From: Arthrobacter crusticola
GTDB lineage: Bacteria > Actinomycetota > Actinomycetes > Actinomycetales > Micrococcaceae
Length of the DNA stretch: 64,000 bases
Direction: 5' to 3'
NCBI RefSeq assembly: GCF_004357995.1
Contig: NZ_SMTK01000002.1
Coordinates: forward strand, 620,001-684,000
The translations under genes were made by a program, and so were the position numbers. This document shows positions 20,932-29,527 of this stretch, in pieces (position 1 is the first letter of the stretch; each line of letters opens with the position of its first letter). Below the pieces are notes generated by a model. The model did not search any database and was not told the DNA's origin. It worked only from the letters and a program-made list of their open reading frames with translations.

Positions 20932-21660
20932 ATGGACAACGCAGCTGGAGCAGTCTTCGACGGTGTCTTTCTCACGGCCCGGCGTCTTTCGGAGGTGGAC
21001 CCCGCGCTTGCCGTCCTGCTCGACGACGCGGAGCTGCGCAGGGCCGCCGCCTTCCGCGCGCCGGCTCCGCGCCAGCGGTTCCTGGCCGGACGCATCCTGC
21101 TCAGACAGCACGCCTCCCGGCTGGCGCAGGTCCCGCCCGAGCGGCTGCGGGCGGACTACCGTTGCTCCGCCTGCTCCCTGGCCGATGGCGTCCACGGCCA
21201 ACCCCGGTACACCCTGCCCGCATCCGCTTCCGCCCCCGCGCTCCGAATGAGCCTCAGCAGGTCCGGAGACTGGTGCCTGACCGCCGGAAGCGCCGATATG
21301 CGCCTCTCCGGTCTCGGCGTCGACATCGAAGCCGGACCGCTGCCGGCCCCCGACGGCTTCGAGGAGGTGGCGCTGGCACCGGGGGAGCGGAGGCTGCTCC
21401 GCCGGATGACGGGAGCACAGCGCACCACCGCGACGACAAGAATCTGGGTGCGCAAGGAGGCGGTACTGAAGGCGCTGGGCATCGGCATGGACCTGGATCC
21501 ATCGCTCGTGGACGCCTCCGCCTCCGTTCCCCTGGTACCCGGCGGGGATTGGAGGAACGGGCAGTGGCATACCCGGGATATTACCCCGGGCGCGGTCGGC
21601 CTGCCCCGCGAATTTACCGCGGCATTGGCGGTATTCCGAGGATCACAGCTCTCTACCTAG
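20932..21660 (+). CDS. Sfp-type 4'-phosphopantetheinyl transferase
   Basis: Attaches the 4'-phosphopantetheine arm of CoA to carrier-protein serines. The family magnesium/CoA motifs are present: GVDIE (Asp131, Glu133) and WVRKEAVLKALG (Trp172, Lys175, Glu176), plus an RFLAGRILLRQ segment near residue 50. Length 242 fits Sfp/EntD-like enzymes. The ATG is preceded by GGAGG at a 5-base spacing. The obvious client is Ser600 of the NRPS two genes downstream. Confidence 0.92.
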   Translation: MDNAAGAVFDGVFLTARRLSEVDPALAVLLDDAELRRAAAFRAPAPRQRFLAGRILLRQHASRLAQVPPERLRADYRCSACSLADGVHGQPRYTLPASASAPALRMSLSRSGDWCLTAGSADMRLSGLGVDIEAGPLPAPDGFEEVALAPGERRLLRRMTGAQRTTATTRIWVRKEAVLKALGIGMDLDPSLVDASASVPLVPGGDWRNGQWHTRDITPGAVGLPREFTAALAVFRGSQLST

Positions 21661-21677
21661 GTCAAGACGGGGCGCCG

Positions 21678-21696
21678 CCTAAGGTTTTCCTAAGGT
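21678..21696 (+). promoter_or_regulatory. direct repeat CCTAAGGT x2 with 11-bp period (candidate SARP site)
   Basis: CCTAAGGT at 21678-21685 and again at 21689-21696, separated by TTT. SARP-family activators bind heptamer direct repeats spaced one helical turn (11 bp), normally about 8 bp upstream of the -10. Here CACAGT (21705-21710) starts 8 bases after the second copy; TATCCT (21730-21735) is another possible -10. The site lies in the 107-base gap between the PPTase and aspartokinase genes. Confidence 0.55.
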
Positions 21697-21767
21697 ACCT
21701 GGAACACAGTCGTGGATGAGAAGAGCCCCTATCCTGCATCCGTCCCTGCTCGACTGAAGAGGCTGCC

Positions 21768-23237
21768 TTGAATGATGTTTTGCGTGATGCCGGTGCGCCC
21801 ACCGGCCATGGAGGATCCCCTGAAACATCCGGGCGTCCGGAACCCGGAGCCACCGACGATGAGGCGCCCGGCCAAACTCAGAGCCGCGCCGATCCGGCCG
21901 GAAGCCTCATCGTGCAGAAATACGGTGGCTCCTCGGTGGCGGATGCCGCCGGCATCCTCCGCGCGGCCCGCCGCATCGCCGAAACCCGGGCCGCGGGAAA
22001 CCGCGTTGTCGCAGTGGTTTCGGCGATGGGCGACACAACCGATGACCTGCTCGACCTTGCCGATGCGATCTCCACCCGGCCGCATCCCCGGAGCCTCGAC
22101 GCCCTGATCGCCACCGGTGAGCTTGTGTCGATCGCCGCCCTGGCGCTCGCCCTGACGGATCTCGGGGAGGACGTCACCACGTTCACGGGCAGCGAGGCAG
22201 GGCTCATCACCGACAACCTGCACGGCAGGGCGCGCATCCTCGATGTCCGGCCCGGCCGGATCACCACCTGCCTGGAGCGGGGAGGGATCGCCGTTGTCGC
22301 CGGATTCCAGGGCCGGACCGGGCGGAAGAAGTCATTGACGACGCTCGGACGCGGCGGGTCCGATCTCACCGCGGTCGCGCTTGCCGCCGCGCTTGGCGCA
22401 AGCATCTGCGAGATCTACACCGATGTTGACGGCGTTTACACCGCCGACCCGAGGGTTGTCCCGACCGCCCGCAAGATCGACGTGATTTCCAGCGAGGAGA
22501 TGCTGGAGTTCGCCGCATCGGGCGCGAAGATCCTGCATCTGAGGTGTGTCGAGTATGCCCGCCGGTTCGGTGTCCCGATCCATGTACGCTCCTCGTTCGC
22601 ACAGCACAGGGGGACCCTGATCCTGCCGAGCTTCGACCGGCAGCCCGGGGAGCCGGCAAGGGAACAGCCGGTGATCTCCGAGGTCATCGGTGTGAACTCC
22701 AGTGCCCGGATCACAGTGTTCGGGGTGTCCGAGGGCAGCGACACCACGGCGCGGATCGTGCACGACCTCACGGGGTCGGGCCTGAACCTGGAGATGATCA
22801 TCAAAAGTTCACGGTCCGCCGGCTCCGGGCGCACCGACATTTCCTTCACCATTCCCGCCGCCGAGGCCTCCACCGCCATGAAGGCGCTTGAGTCGGCCCG
22901 GACGGACATCACGTTCCAAGGAATCGATATCAACGAGCACGTGGGGAGGGTATCGGTCGTGGGACTGGGCATGCGGTCCTCACCCCACGTCTTCTCGACG
23001 TTCTTCCGGGCACTCTCCGATGCAGGCATCCACATGGAACTTGTCGAGATCTCCGAGATCTGCATAGCGGCAGTCACCCGGGCCGGCCAGCTTGACGCCG
23101 CCGTCGGGGCCGTTCGCCGGGCTTTCGGCCTGGCCCGTGTCGCCAAGGACGTTTCCGTCGAGGCACCCCCGGGGATACAGATCCAAGCCGCTCCGGAAAA
23201 CGGCGCGCTCGATGAAACCCGGACGCCGACCGCCTGA
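21768..23237 (+). CDS. aspartate kinase of the biosynthetic island
   Basis: Phosphorylates L-aspartate, the first step toward aspartate semialdehyde, the substrate of the nearby EctB-type enzyme. Residues 1-45 are a poorly conserved extension; the kinase domain starts at SLIVQKYGGSSVADA (Lys51) and includes VVSAMGDTTDDLLDLA, TLGRGGSDLTAVALAAALGA and YTDVDGVYTADPR. Two ACT domains follow (VFGVSEGSDTTARIVHDLTG; VSVVGLGMRSSPHVFSTFFR). Start is TTG at 21768 with AAGAGG before it; no ATG is better placed. There is no asd gene next to it, unlike the usual lysC-asd operon, so it is probably a pathway-dedicated second isozyme. In the first ACT domain the segment reads GRTDISF where actinobacterial LysC usually has GTTDITF. 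Confidence 0.93.
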   Translation: MNDVLRDAGAPTGHGGSPETSGRPEPGATDDEAPGQTQSRADPAGSLIVQKYGGSSVADAAGILRAARRIAETRAAGNRVVAVVSAMGDTTDDLLDLADAISTRPHPRSLDALIATGELVSIAALALALTDLGEDVTTFTGSEAGLITDNLHGRARILDVRPGRITTCLERGGIAVVAGFQGRTGRKKSLTTLGRGGSDLTAVALAAALGASICEIYTDVDGVYTADPRVVPTARKIDVISSEEMLEFAASGAKILHLRCVEYARRFGVPIHVRSSFAQHRGTLILPSFDRQPGEPAREQPVISEVIGVNSSARITVFGVSEGSDTTARIVHDLTGSGLNLEMIIKSSRSAGSGRTDISFTIPAAEASTAMKALESARTDITFQGIDINEHVGRVSVVGLGMRSSPHVFSTFFRALSDAGIHMELVEISEICIAAVTRAGQLDAAVGAVRRAFGLARVAKDVSVEAPPGIQIQAAPENGALDETRTPTA

Positions 23238-23300
23238 GCCGGCGCCACAGCACCGGGACAAACGGGGGATGGCCCACCGGGGTCGTCCCCAAGGAAGAGA

Positions 23301-26300
23301 TTGGAGACCTGGATGGGGCGACATGTAGCCGACCCGGTGACCACCGGCAGGGCGTTCGCCCGCCCGCACCGCCCGAAGGGGCGCGTCATGGATGACGTGC
23401 ATGCCCGGACGCTTACCCGTCCGGAACAGGGCGTCCGCTGGGCGCCGGGAGAGCGCTTGAACCATCTGTTCGAGGACCGGTGCGACCGGCTTCGCAGGGA
23501 GGGCAAAAGCGGCCAGCTCGCGGTCGACGCCGACGATGTCGCCCTGACCTACGACGAGCTGGACGGGCGGGCCAACCAGCTCGCCCGCCACCTGCTGTCG
23601 CATGGTGCGCGCTCTGGTGACCGGATCGCACTGCTCTTCGACCTGCCCTGGCGCTCATATGTCGGAATGCTCGCGGTGCTGAAAATCGGCGCCGCCTACG
23701 TGCCCCTGGACCCGGGATTCCCTCCTGACCGGCTGAAGTACATCCTCGATGACGCCAACGTGGCGCTGGTGGTTTCACTCGCCCACCTTGGGGAGCTCGT
23801 ACCTGAAGGACGCCGGACCGTGTTCCTCGACGCGGAGCAAGCCCGCATCGACGCCTTGGAGTCCTCACGGCTCGACACCGTCCTGGGGGCGGAGGGGGCC
23901 GGTGAACTGGCCTACATCATCTACACCTCGGGTTCGACCGGCAGGCCGAAGGGGGTGGCGATCGAACACGCCAGCATCTGCAACTTCGTCCGGGTCGCGG
24001 CAGACACCTACGGGGTCGTCCCCACGGACCGCTTCTACCAGGGGATGACGATCGCCTTCGATTTTTCGGTTGAGGAGATCTGGGTGCCGTGGATGGCAGG
24101 GGCGACGCTTGTTCCCAAACCCCGCGGTTCAAGCCTGCTCGGAGCCGACCTCGCCGACTTCCTGCATGCAAAGCACGTGACCGCCATGTGCTGTGTGCCC
24201 ACCCTTCTTGCAACAATCGACGACGACCTGCCCGAGCTGCGGTTCCTCCTCGTCTCGGGGGAGGCATGCCCGCGGGACCTGATTGCCCGCTGGCACCGGC
24301 CGGGCCGGCGGTTCCTCAACGTCTACGGCCCAACCGAAGCGACGGTCACCGCGACATGGGCCGTCGCCGACCCGCACCAGCCGGTCACCCTCGGCGTCCC
24401 CCTGCCCACCTACTCGGCGGTCATCCTCGACCCGCACGAGCCGCGGGAGGTTCCCCGCGGGGAAGTGGGGGAGATCGCCCTGGCCGGAATCGGACTCGCC
24501 AAGGGGTACGTCAACCGGCAGGACCTCACCGACCGAGCCTTCATCCCGGACTTCCTCAACCTCGCCAACAACCCCTCCGGGCGGATCTACCGCACGGGCG
24601 ACCTCGGCCGGTTCACCGAGGAAGGCCAGATCGACTACCTCGGCCGGATCGACACCCAGGTCAAGATCCGCGGGTACCGCATCGAGCTGACGGAGATCGA
24701 ATCCGTGCTGCTGCAAGTCTCCGGAATCGCGCAGGCCGTCGTCACCACCTACGAGTCCAGCCCCGGAAACACGGAACTGGCCGCCTACTACAGCCTCCGC
24801 CGGGACACCGAGGCGGTGGACAAATCGATGATCCTTGAGGTGCTGCGGGAGAGGCTGCCGGGGTACATGGTGCCCGCCTACCTCGACCGGCTCGACGTCA
24901 TCCCCATGCTCACCAGCGGCAAGGCCGACCGCAAGAGCCTGCCCGCACCCGTCAACAAGCTCAGTGCCGTCAGCAACGGCACCTACACCGCGCCGGTCAC
25001 CGCGGCAGAGGAAATCCTCGCCGACGTCCTGGCCGAAGTGCTCCAGGTCGAGAAGGTATCGACAACCGACCACTTCTTCAACGATCTCGGTGCGAATTCG
25101 CTGTTGCTTGCCCATTTCTCCGCCCGCCTGCGCAAGGACGGGAGAGTTCCCCCGGTCCCGATGCGGGAGATCTACCTGAAGCCGACGATCATGGACCTTG
25201 CCGCCTCCCTGGGCGCACCGACGGGAGCCACGGCCGCCCACCTGGTACAACCCGACAGTCCGGCGCCGGCGCCGGCAAGCACAGCATCGTATGTGCTGTG
25301 TGGCGTCCTCCAGGCCCTGTTCTTCCTGGGCTCGACCTTCGCCGCCTCCTTTCTGTTGCTCGCGGGCTTCCGGTACGCCTCGGGGGCCGACACCCTCGGT
25401 GAGGTCCTCCTGCGTTCCTTCCTGTTCGGGACGGTGACCTTTCTGGCTTTCTGCCTGCTGCCGATCGCCGCTAAATGGCTGCTCATTGGCCGGTGGAAGG
25501 TGCAGGAGATCCCGGTATGGACGCTCGGCTACGTTCGGTTTTGGCTGGTCAAGGTGCTCATCCGGAACAGTCCCCTCAGGATGTTCGTGGGCACGCCCGT
25601 GTACGCGCTGTACCTGCGCGCGCTCGGCGCGAAAGTGGGCCGCAACGTGGCGATCTTCGCTTCGGCCGTTCCCGTCTGCACCGACCTCATCACCATCGGG
25701 GACGGAACAGTCATCCGGAAGGACGCGGCGTTCAGCGGCTACCGTGCCCACCGGGGCCGGATCCAGACCGGGGCGGTCACCATTGGGGCGGACGTGGTGA
25801 TCGGCGAGGCGGCCATCCTCGACATCGGCTCATCGATCGGCGACGGCTCACAGCTCGGACACGGCTCGTCGCTCTATGCGTCGCAGTCGATCCCCCCGAA
25901 CGAGCGGTGGCACGGATCCCCGGCGCAGCCCACCACCACCGACTACCGGGCCGTGGCCCCGGCGGACTGCAGCCCCCGCCGGCGCATCACCTATGGCACC
26001 TTTGCGGTAATCAACCGCGTCTTCCTGGTCGCGCCGCTCGGCCTGGCCGCCCTCTCGACGTTCATCCCGGTGTACATGTCCAGTGACAAGCGGGACCACG
26101 CCGACCTGATGTTCTACGTGGAGGCCCTGGCTGTCTCCTTCATCATCTTCTTCGGGGCCGTGGTGACCGGCCTGCTCCTCCTTGCGACCGTGCCGCGCCT
26201 GCTGAACCTGTTCCTCACGCCGGGGAAGGTGTACCCGCTCTACAGCCTGCCGTACATGCTCCAGCAGGCCATTGCCGGCATGACGAACCTGCGGTTCTAC

Positions 26301-27473
26301 ATGGAACTGACCGGGGACAGCTCGCTCATCGTCCACTACCTGCGGTTGCTGGGCTACAAGCAGCCGGGCCTGGTCCAGACGGGCTCGAACTTCGGTGTGG
26401 CGCTCAAGCATGAAAGCCCCTTCGCGGCGACCATCGGCAGCGGCACCATGGTCGCAGACGGCCTCTCGATCATGAACGCGGACTTCTCCAACAGCTCCTT
26501 CAAGGTCTCGCCCACCTCGATCGGCTCCCGCAGCTTCTTCGGCAACAATATCGTCTACCCCTCCGCGGGGCGGACCGGGGACAACTGCCTCCTCGCCACG
26601 AAGGTCATGGTGCCCGTCGACGGCCCCGTGAGGGAAGGGGTGGGCCTGCTCGGCTCTCCGGCCTTCGAAATCCCGCGCTCGGTGCGGCGGGACAGCGAGT
26701 TCAAGGCGATCCGGCCTGAGGAGCTGAAGACGCAGCTGCGCGCCAAGAACAACCACAACGGGCTCACCATCTGGTTCTTCCTGATCAGCCGGTGGATCTA
26801 CACCTTCGTGGCCCTCGTCATCGCCTCCTTCGGTGTCGCCCTCCACACGATCTTCGATGTTCTGGCCGTCGCGGCGTGCTTCACCGCGCTGCTGCTGTTC
26901 ACCACTTTCTATTTCATCCTCATCGAGCGGGCCTCCCTCGGATTCCGAAGGCTGAACCCGCTGTTCTGCTCGATCTATGACCGCCGCTTCTGGCGGCATG
27001 AGCGTTTCTGGAAGCTCAGCGGAACGACCTACCTCGAATTCTTCAACGGAACCCCGTTCAAGAACCTGGTGTGGCGGATGCTGGGGGTCCGGGTCGGCCG
27101 GAGGGTGTTCGACGACGGCTGCTCGATCCCGGAGAAGACGATCGTCTCGATCGGCGACGACTGCACCCTTAACGCCCTGAGCACCATCCAGTGCCACTCG
27201 ATGGAGGATGGCGCGTTCAAGGTCGAAGGCATCACCATCGGGGCGGGCTGCACCGTGGGCGTCAACGGCTTCATCCACTACGGCGTCACCATGGGCGACG
27301 GCGCCGTGCTTGAGCCCGACTCGTTCCTCATGAAAGGCGAGGACCTTCCCGCAGGCAGCCGCTTCGGCGGCAACCCGGCACAGGAACTCACGCGTTCCGC
27401 CGTCGGCCTTCCCTCAGCGGCGAAAACCCGAACGCACCCCCTTGAGGAGGGGAATATCCCTTACCTCGGCTGA
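23301..27473 (+). CDS. membrane NRPS of the poly-lysine synthetase (Pls) type
   Basis: Single-module NRPS of up to 1390 residues with the architecture of epsilon-poly-L-lysine synthetase. Adenylation domain about 40-560 (A3 YTSGSTGRPKG near 207-217, A4 FDFSVEEIW, A5 NVYGPTEAT, A8 GRIDTQVKIRGYRIE, A10 Lys541 in SGKADRKSLP). Thiolation domain with Ser600 in DLGANSLL. Then about six membrane segments interleaved with three left-handed beta-helix domains (roughly 765-880, 1000-1140, 1240-1370; hexapeptide repeats such as VTIGADVVIGEAAILDIG). No HHxxxDG condensation domain and no thioesterase. A hand-read specificity code is D-F-E-T-L-S-V-V-T-K; Glu at the third position is also found in lysine codes. 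With the EctB-type gene nearby, the likely monomer is L-2,4-diaminobutyrate. Starts are ambiguous: TTG 23301 (after AAGGAAG), ATG 23313 (after GGAG) or ATG 23388 (after AAGGGG). Confidence 0.92.
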   Translation: METWMGRHVADPVTTGRAFARPHRPKGRVMDDVHARTLTRPEQGVRWAPGERLNHLFEDRCDRLRREGKSGQLAVDADDVALTYDELDGRANQLARHLLSHGARSGDRIALLFDLPWRSYVGMLAVLKIGAAYVPLDPGFPPDRLKYILDDANVALVVSLAHLGELVPEGRRTVFLDAEQARIDALESSRLDTVLGAEGAGELAYIIYTSGSTGRPKGVAIEHASICNFVRVAADTYGVVPTDRFYQGMTIAFDFSVEEIWVPWMAGATLVPKPRGSSLLGADLADFLHAKHVTAMCCVPTLLATIDDDLPELRFLLVSGEACPRDLIARWHRPGRRFLNVYGPTEATVTATWAVADPHQPVTLGVPLPTYSAVILDPHEPREVPRGEVGEIALAGIGLAKGYVNRQDLTDRAFIPDFLNLANNPSGRIYRTGDLGRFTEEGQIDYLGRIDTQVKIRGYRIELTEIESVLLQVSGIAQAVVTTYESSPGNTELAAYYSLRRDTEAVDKSMILEVLRERLPGYMVPAYLDRLDVIPMLTSGKADRKSLPAPVNKLSAVSNGTYTAPVTAAEEILADVLAEVLQVEKVSTTDHFFNDLGANSLLLAHFSARLRKDGRVPPVPMREIYLKPTIMDLAASLGAPTGATAAHLVQPDSPAPAPASTASYVLCGVLQALFFLGSTFAASFLLLAGFRYASGADTLGEVLLRSFLFGTVTFLAFCLLPIAAKWLLIGRWKVQEIPVWTLGYVRFWLVKVLIRNSPLRMFVGTPVYALYLRALGAKVGRNVAIFASAVPVCTDLITIGDGTVIRKDAAFSGYRAHRGRIQTGAVTIGADVVIGEAAILDIGSSIGDGSQLGHGSSLYASQSIPPNERWHGSPAQPTTTDYRAVAPADCSPRRRITYGTFAVINRVFLVAPLGLAALSTFIPVYMSSDKRDHADLMFYVEALAVSFIIFFGAVVTGLLLLATVPRLLNLFLTPGKVYPLYSLPYMLQQAIAGMTNLRFYMELTGDSSLIVHYLRLLGYKQPGLVQTGSNFGVALKHESPFAATIGSGTMVADGLSIMNADFSNSSFKVSPTSIGSRSFFGNNIVYPSAGRTGDNCLLATKVMVPVDGPVREGVGLLGSPAFEIPRSVRRDSEFKAIRPEELKTQLRAKNNHNGLTIWFFLISRWIYTFVALVIASFGVALHTIFDVLAVAACFTALLLFTTFYFILIERASLGFRRLNPLFCSIYDRRFWRHERFWKLSGTTYLEFFNGTPFKNLVWRMLGVRVGRRVFDDGCSIPEKTIVSIGDDCTLNALSTIQCHSMEDGAFKVEGITIGAGCTVGVNGFIHYGVTMGDGAVLEPDSFLMKGEDLPAGSRFGGNPAQELTRSAVGLPSAAKTRTHPLEEGNIPYLG

Positions 27474-27526
27474 ATGCGAACGCTCCACCCTGCGCCCGAC
27501 AAGATGTTCGGGTACTCGTCTCTGAT

Positions 27527-27553
27527 GGTAAGACACCTGTCTTCCTTGTTACC
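27527..27553 (+). promoter_or_regulatory. nested inverted repeats upstream of SARP gene
   Basis: GGTAA (27527-27531) pairs with TTACC (27549-27553) and within it AAGACA (27530-27535), CC, TGTCTT (27538-27543) forms a perfect palindrome. The element lies about 125 bases before the regulator start in a 203-base gene-free gap. It is a candidate operator; no clear promoter hexamers could be assigned. Confidence 0.4.
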
Positions 27554-27676
27554 CCACAGAACGAGTATTCGGGCTTCTTGACCCACGCGCCCGGACGGTG
27601 CCACGGTTGCTGCAGGTTGAGCAGTTGGGCGCTGAGTAGGGTTTCGGCCTGGCACCTCGGACGATGGTGAGAAGAG

Positions 27677-28645
27677 ATGTCCCTGGACAAGTTGAAGAAC
27701 CACTCGGAACCGGAGGCGGAGTTCCCCCGGTCGATTTCCGTGAACCTGATCGGAGACTTCTCGGTCACGCGGGGAGACGGCACCGTGCTCCGCGCGGGGG
27801 ACCTGGGCGGACTCAAGACACGGCAGATCTTCGAGTTGCTCCTGCTGCGGCTGGGCTCCCCCATATCGAAGGACCGGCTGATCGAGGTGCTGTGGGGCGG
27901 CCGCGCCCCCAACGGTGCCGTTGCGACACTCGAAAGTTACGTCAGTATGCTGCGCAGGATCATCCAGCCGGGGCATGCGCGCACCGGGCCGCTGCGGACC
28001 GCCACCGGCGGATACCTGCTCGACGCGAAACTGGTCGACCTTGACTACGCGCGCTTCCAGCACCTCGTCCGCTCCGCCGAACGATGCCAGCCTGCCGATG
28101 CGCTTCCGCGCCTGCTGACGGCACTCGAGCTGTGCACCCGACCCCTGCTGGGGCATGAGCTGACCGCGGAATGGGCGGAGGAGGCCCGGCTGGGCCACGC
28201 CGCCGCCGCACAGGAGGTGCGCCTCAAGGCGGCCGAAACCGCATCGCTGCTGGGCCGGACAACGGAATCAATCCGTCTCGCGCAGGAGGCCCTCTCGGCC
28301 GACCAGCTCAGCGAACGGGCCTGGATCTCCATGATCCTCGGCCTGGAACACGCTGGAATGGCGGCCGAGGGCCTTTCGGCGTTTGAGCGCTGCCGGAGGG
28401 TTTTCGCCACCCACCTCGGGTGTGAGCCGGGCCCGGTACTCAAGGGCGCCCACCGGCGGCTGCTCCACCAGACGGCTGAGGCCGACCCCGACCTGTCCGA
28501 GGAGGTCGCTGCGCTGCTCTATCTGGGCGGACGCCTCAACGGGACCGGCGGTTCCCGGAGCCTCGACAGCGGGCGCGAATGGACCAGCGAGATCGCCGGC
28601 CGGATCCTCCACAACTTCATCCAGCGGGCACACGAGGCGAGCTGA
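27677..28645 (+). CDS. SARP-family transcriptional activator (OmpR-type DNA-binding plus BTAD)
   Basis: 322-residue regulator of the Streptomyces antibiotic regulatory protein family. Residues about 18-110 form a winged helix (SVNLIGDFSVTRGDGTVLRA, LLLRLGSPISKDRLIEVLWG, TLESYVSMLRRII) and about 115-265 the bacterial transcriptional activation domain (DYARFQHLVRSAERC, SIRLAQEALSADQLSERAWI, FATHLGCEPGPVLKGAHRRLL). No NB-ARC ATPase follows, so it is a small SARP. These proteins bind 11-bp-spaced direct repeats and activate clustered biosynthetic genes. It follows the NRPS by 203 bases on the same strand and is the natural pathway-specific activator. SARPs are much commoner in streptomycetes than in Micrococcales, a hint that the island was acquired. 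Confidence 0.92.
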   Translation: MSLDKLKNHSEPEAEFPRSISVNLIGDFSVTRGDGTVLRAGDLGGLKTRQIFELLLLRLGSPISKDRLIEVLWGGRAPNGAVATLESYVSMLRRIIQPGHARTGPLRTATGGYLLDAKLVDLDYARFQHLVRSAERCQPADALPRLLTALELCTRPLLGHELTAEWAEEARLGHAAAAQEVRLKAAETASLLGRTTESIRLAQEALSADQLSERAWISMILGLEHAGMAAEGLSAFERCRRVFATHLGCEPGPVLKGAHRRLLHQTAEADPDLSEEVAALLYLGGRLNGTGGSRSLDSGREWTSEIAGRILHNFIQRAHEAS

Positions 28646-28673
28646 GCACCGGGCCGGGCGGACGCGGAGCCCC

Positions 28674-29504
28674 TCAGTCGAGAATCTTGCCGATCGGTTC
28701 GCGCTTCTCGGCCTGGAACCGGTCCTCGGCCCGGCCGTACGCCCAGTAGCCCGAGAGGGAGACCTGGGTACGTTCGAGCCCGCGCTGGCCGAACAGGACA
28801 TCGCGCAGCGCCTTCATGGCCCCCCGCTCGCCGTGGACGAACGCCTCGGCCCGACCCTCGGGCCACTGGGCGGCGGCGACGGCGTCCGCGAGCAGCGACG
28901 TCGTCCCGGCCGGACGGCCACGACGGAACAGCCAGCGGAGTTCGACGCCGGCGGGGGCCTGAAGCGGGAGGATGTCCTCCTCGTCGTCCACCTCAAGCCA
29001 GGCGATGCCGGTGGCGGCCTCCGGGAGCGCCTCAAGGCCTGCGGCGATGGCGGGAAGAGCCGCCTCGTCGCCGGCGAAGAGGTACCAGTCGGCGTCGCGC
29101 TTCGGCGTCCACGCTCCGGACGGGCCCATCAGCACGAGCGGGTCGCCGGGCCGGGCGCGGGCAGCCCACGGGCCGGCGATCCCCTCGTCGCCGTGGACCA
29201 CGAAGTCGATGGCGAGCAGCTGCCGCTCCCGGTCCATCCACCGCACCGTATAGGTCCGCTTGATGGGCAGGTCCCCGGGAGGGAGCTGCTCCGCGAGGGT
29301 CTCGAGGTCGTAGGGGGGAACGAGCCCGAGTTCCGGGCGTGCGAAGAGCAGCTTGACGTACCGGTCGGTGGAATCGTTCTCGAGGAGCTTGGGAAAGGCC
29401 TCTCCGCCGGCGATGACGCGGACCATGTGCGGGCCGAGCCGGATCGTCTCGAGGACACTGAGCACCACCTGGGGACGGGGCTTTCGAATGGCGGGTGCGC
29501 TCAT
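28674..29504 (-). CDS. siderophore-interacting protein (FAD ferric reductase)
   Basis: Cytoplasmic flavin reductase of the SIP family that reduces imported ferric siderophores to release iron. N-terminal FAD-binding domain with KRTYTVRWMD (RxYTxR/S motif) and DFVVHGDEGIAGPWAARARPG, C-terminal NAD(P)H-binding domain with DWYLFAGDEAALPAIAAGLE and SGYWAYGRAEDRF. The ATG at 29504 (276 residues) is chosen over an upstream in-frame start that would run through the iron-box sequence. It is convergent to the SARP gene with a 28-base gap and is not part of that island. Confidence 0.92.
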   Translation of the reverse strand: MSAPAIRKPRPQVVLSVLETIRLGPHMVRVIAGGEAFPKLLENDSTDRYVKLLFARPELGLVPPYDLETLAEQLPPGDLPIKRTYTVRWMDRERQLLAIDFVVHGDEGIAGPWAARARPGDPLVLMGPSGAWTPKRDADWYLFAGDEAALPAIAAGLEALPEAATGIAWLEVDDEEDILPLQAPAGVELRWLFRRGRPAGTTSLLADAVAAAQWPEGRAEAFVHGERGAMKALRDVLFGQRGLERTQVSLSGYWAYGRAEDRFQAEKREPIGKILD

Positions 29505-29527
29505 GGGTACGGCTCGCTTCCGGAGAG

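Noticed and set aside
24129-27278. Long antisense frames opposite the NRPS
   Set aside because: Composition-driven shadows of the sense frame, which carries unmistakable adenylation and beta-helix motifs.
17739-28645. Ectoine biosynthesis locus
   Set aside because: Only the EctB-type enzyme is present; ectA, ectC and ectD are absent and the context is an NRPS island.
23301-29504. Siderophore NRPS cluster, because a siderophore-interacting protein is adjacent
   Set aside because: The NRPS has a single module, membrane segments and no condensation domain for catechol or hydroxamate assembly; the SIP gene is convergent with its own iron box.
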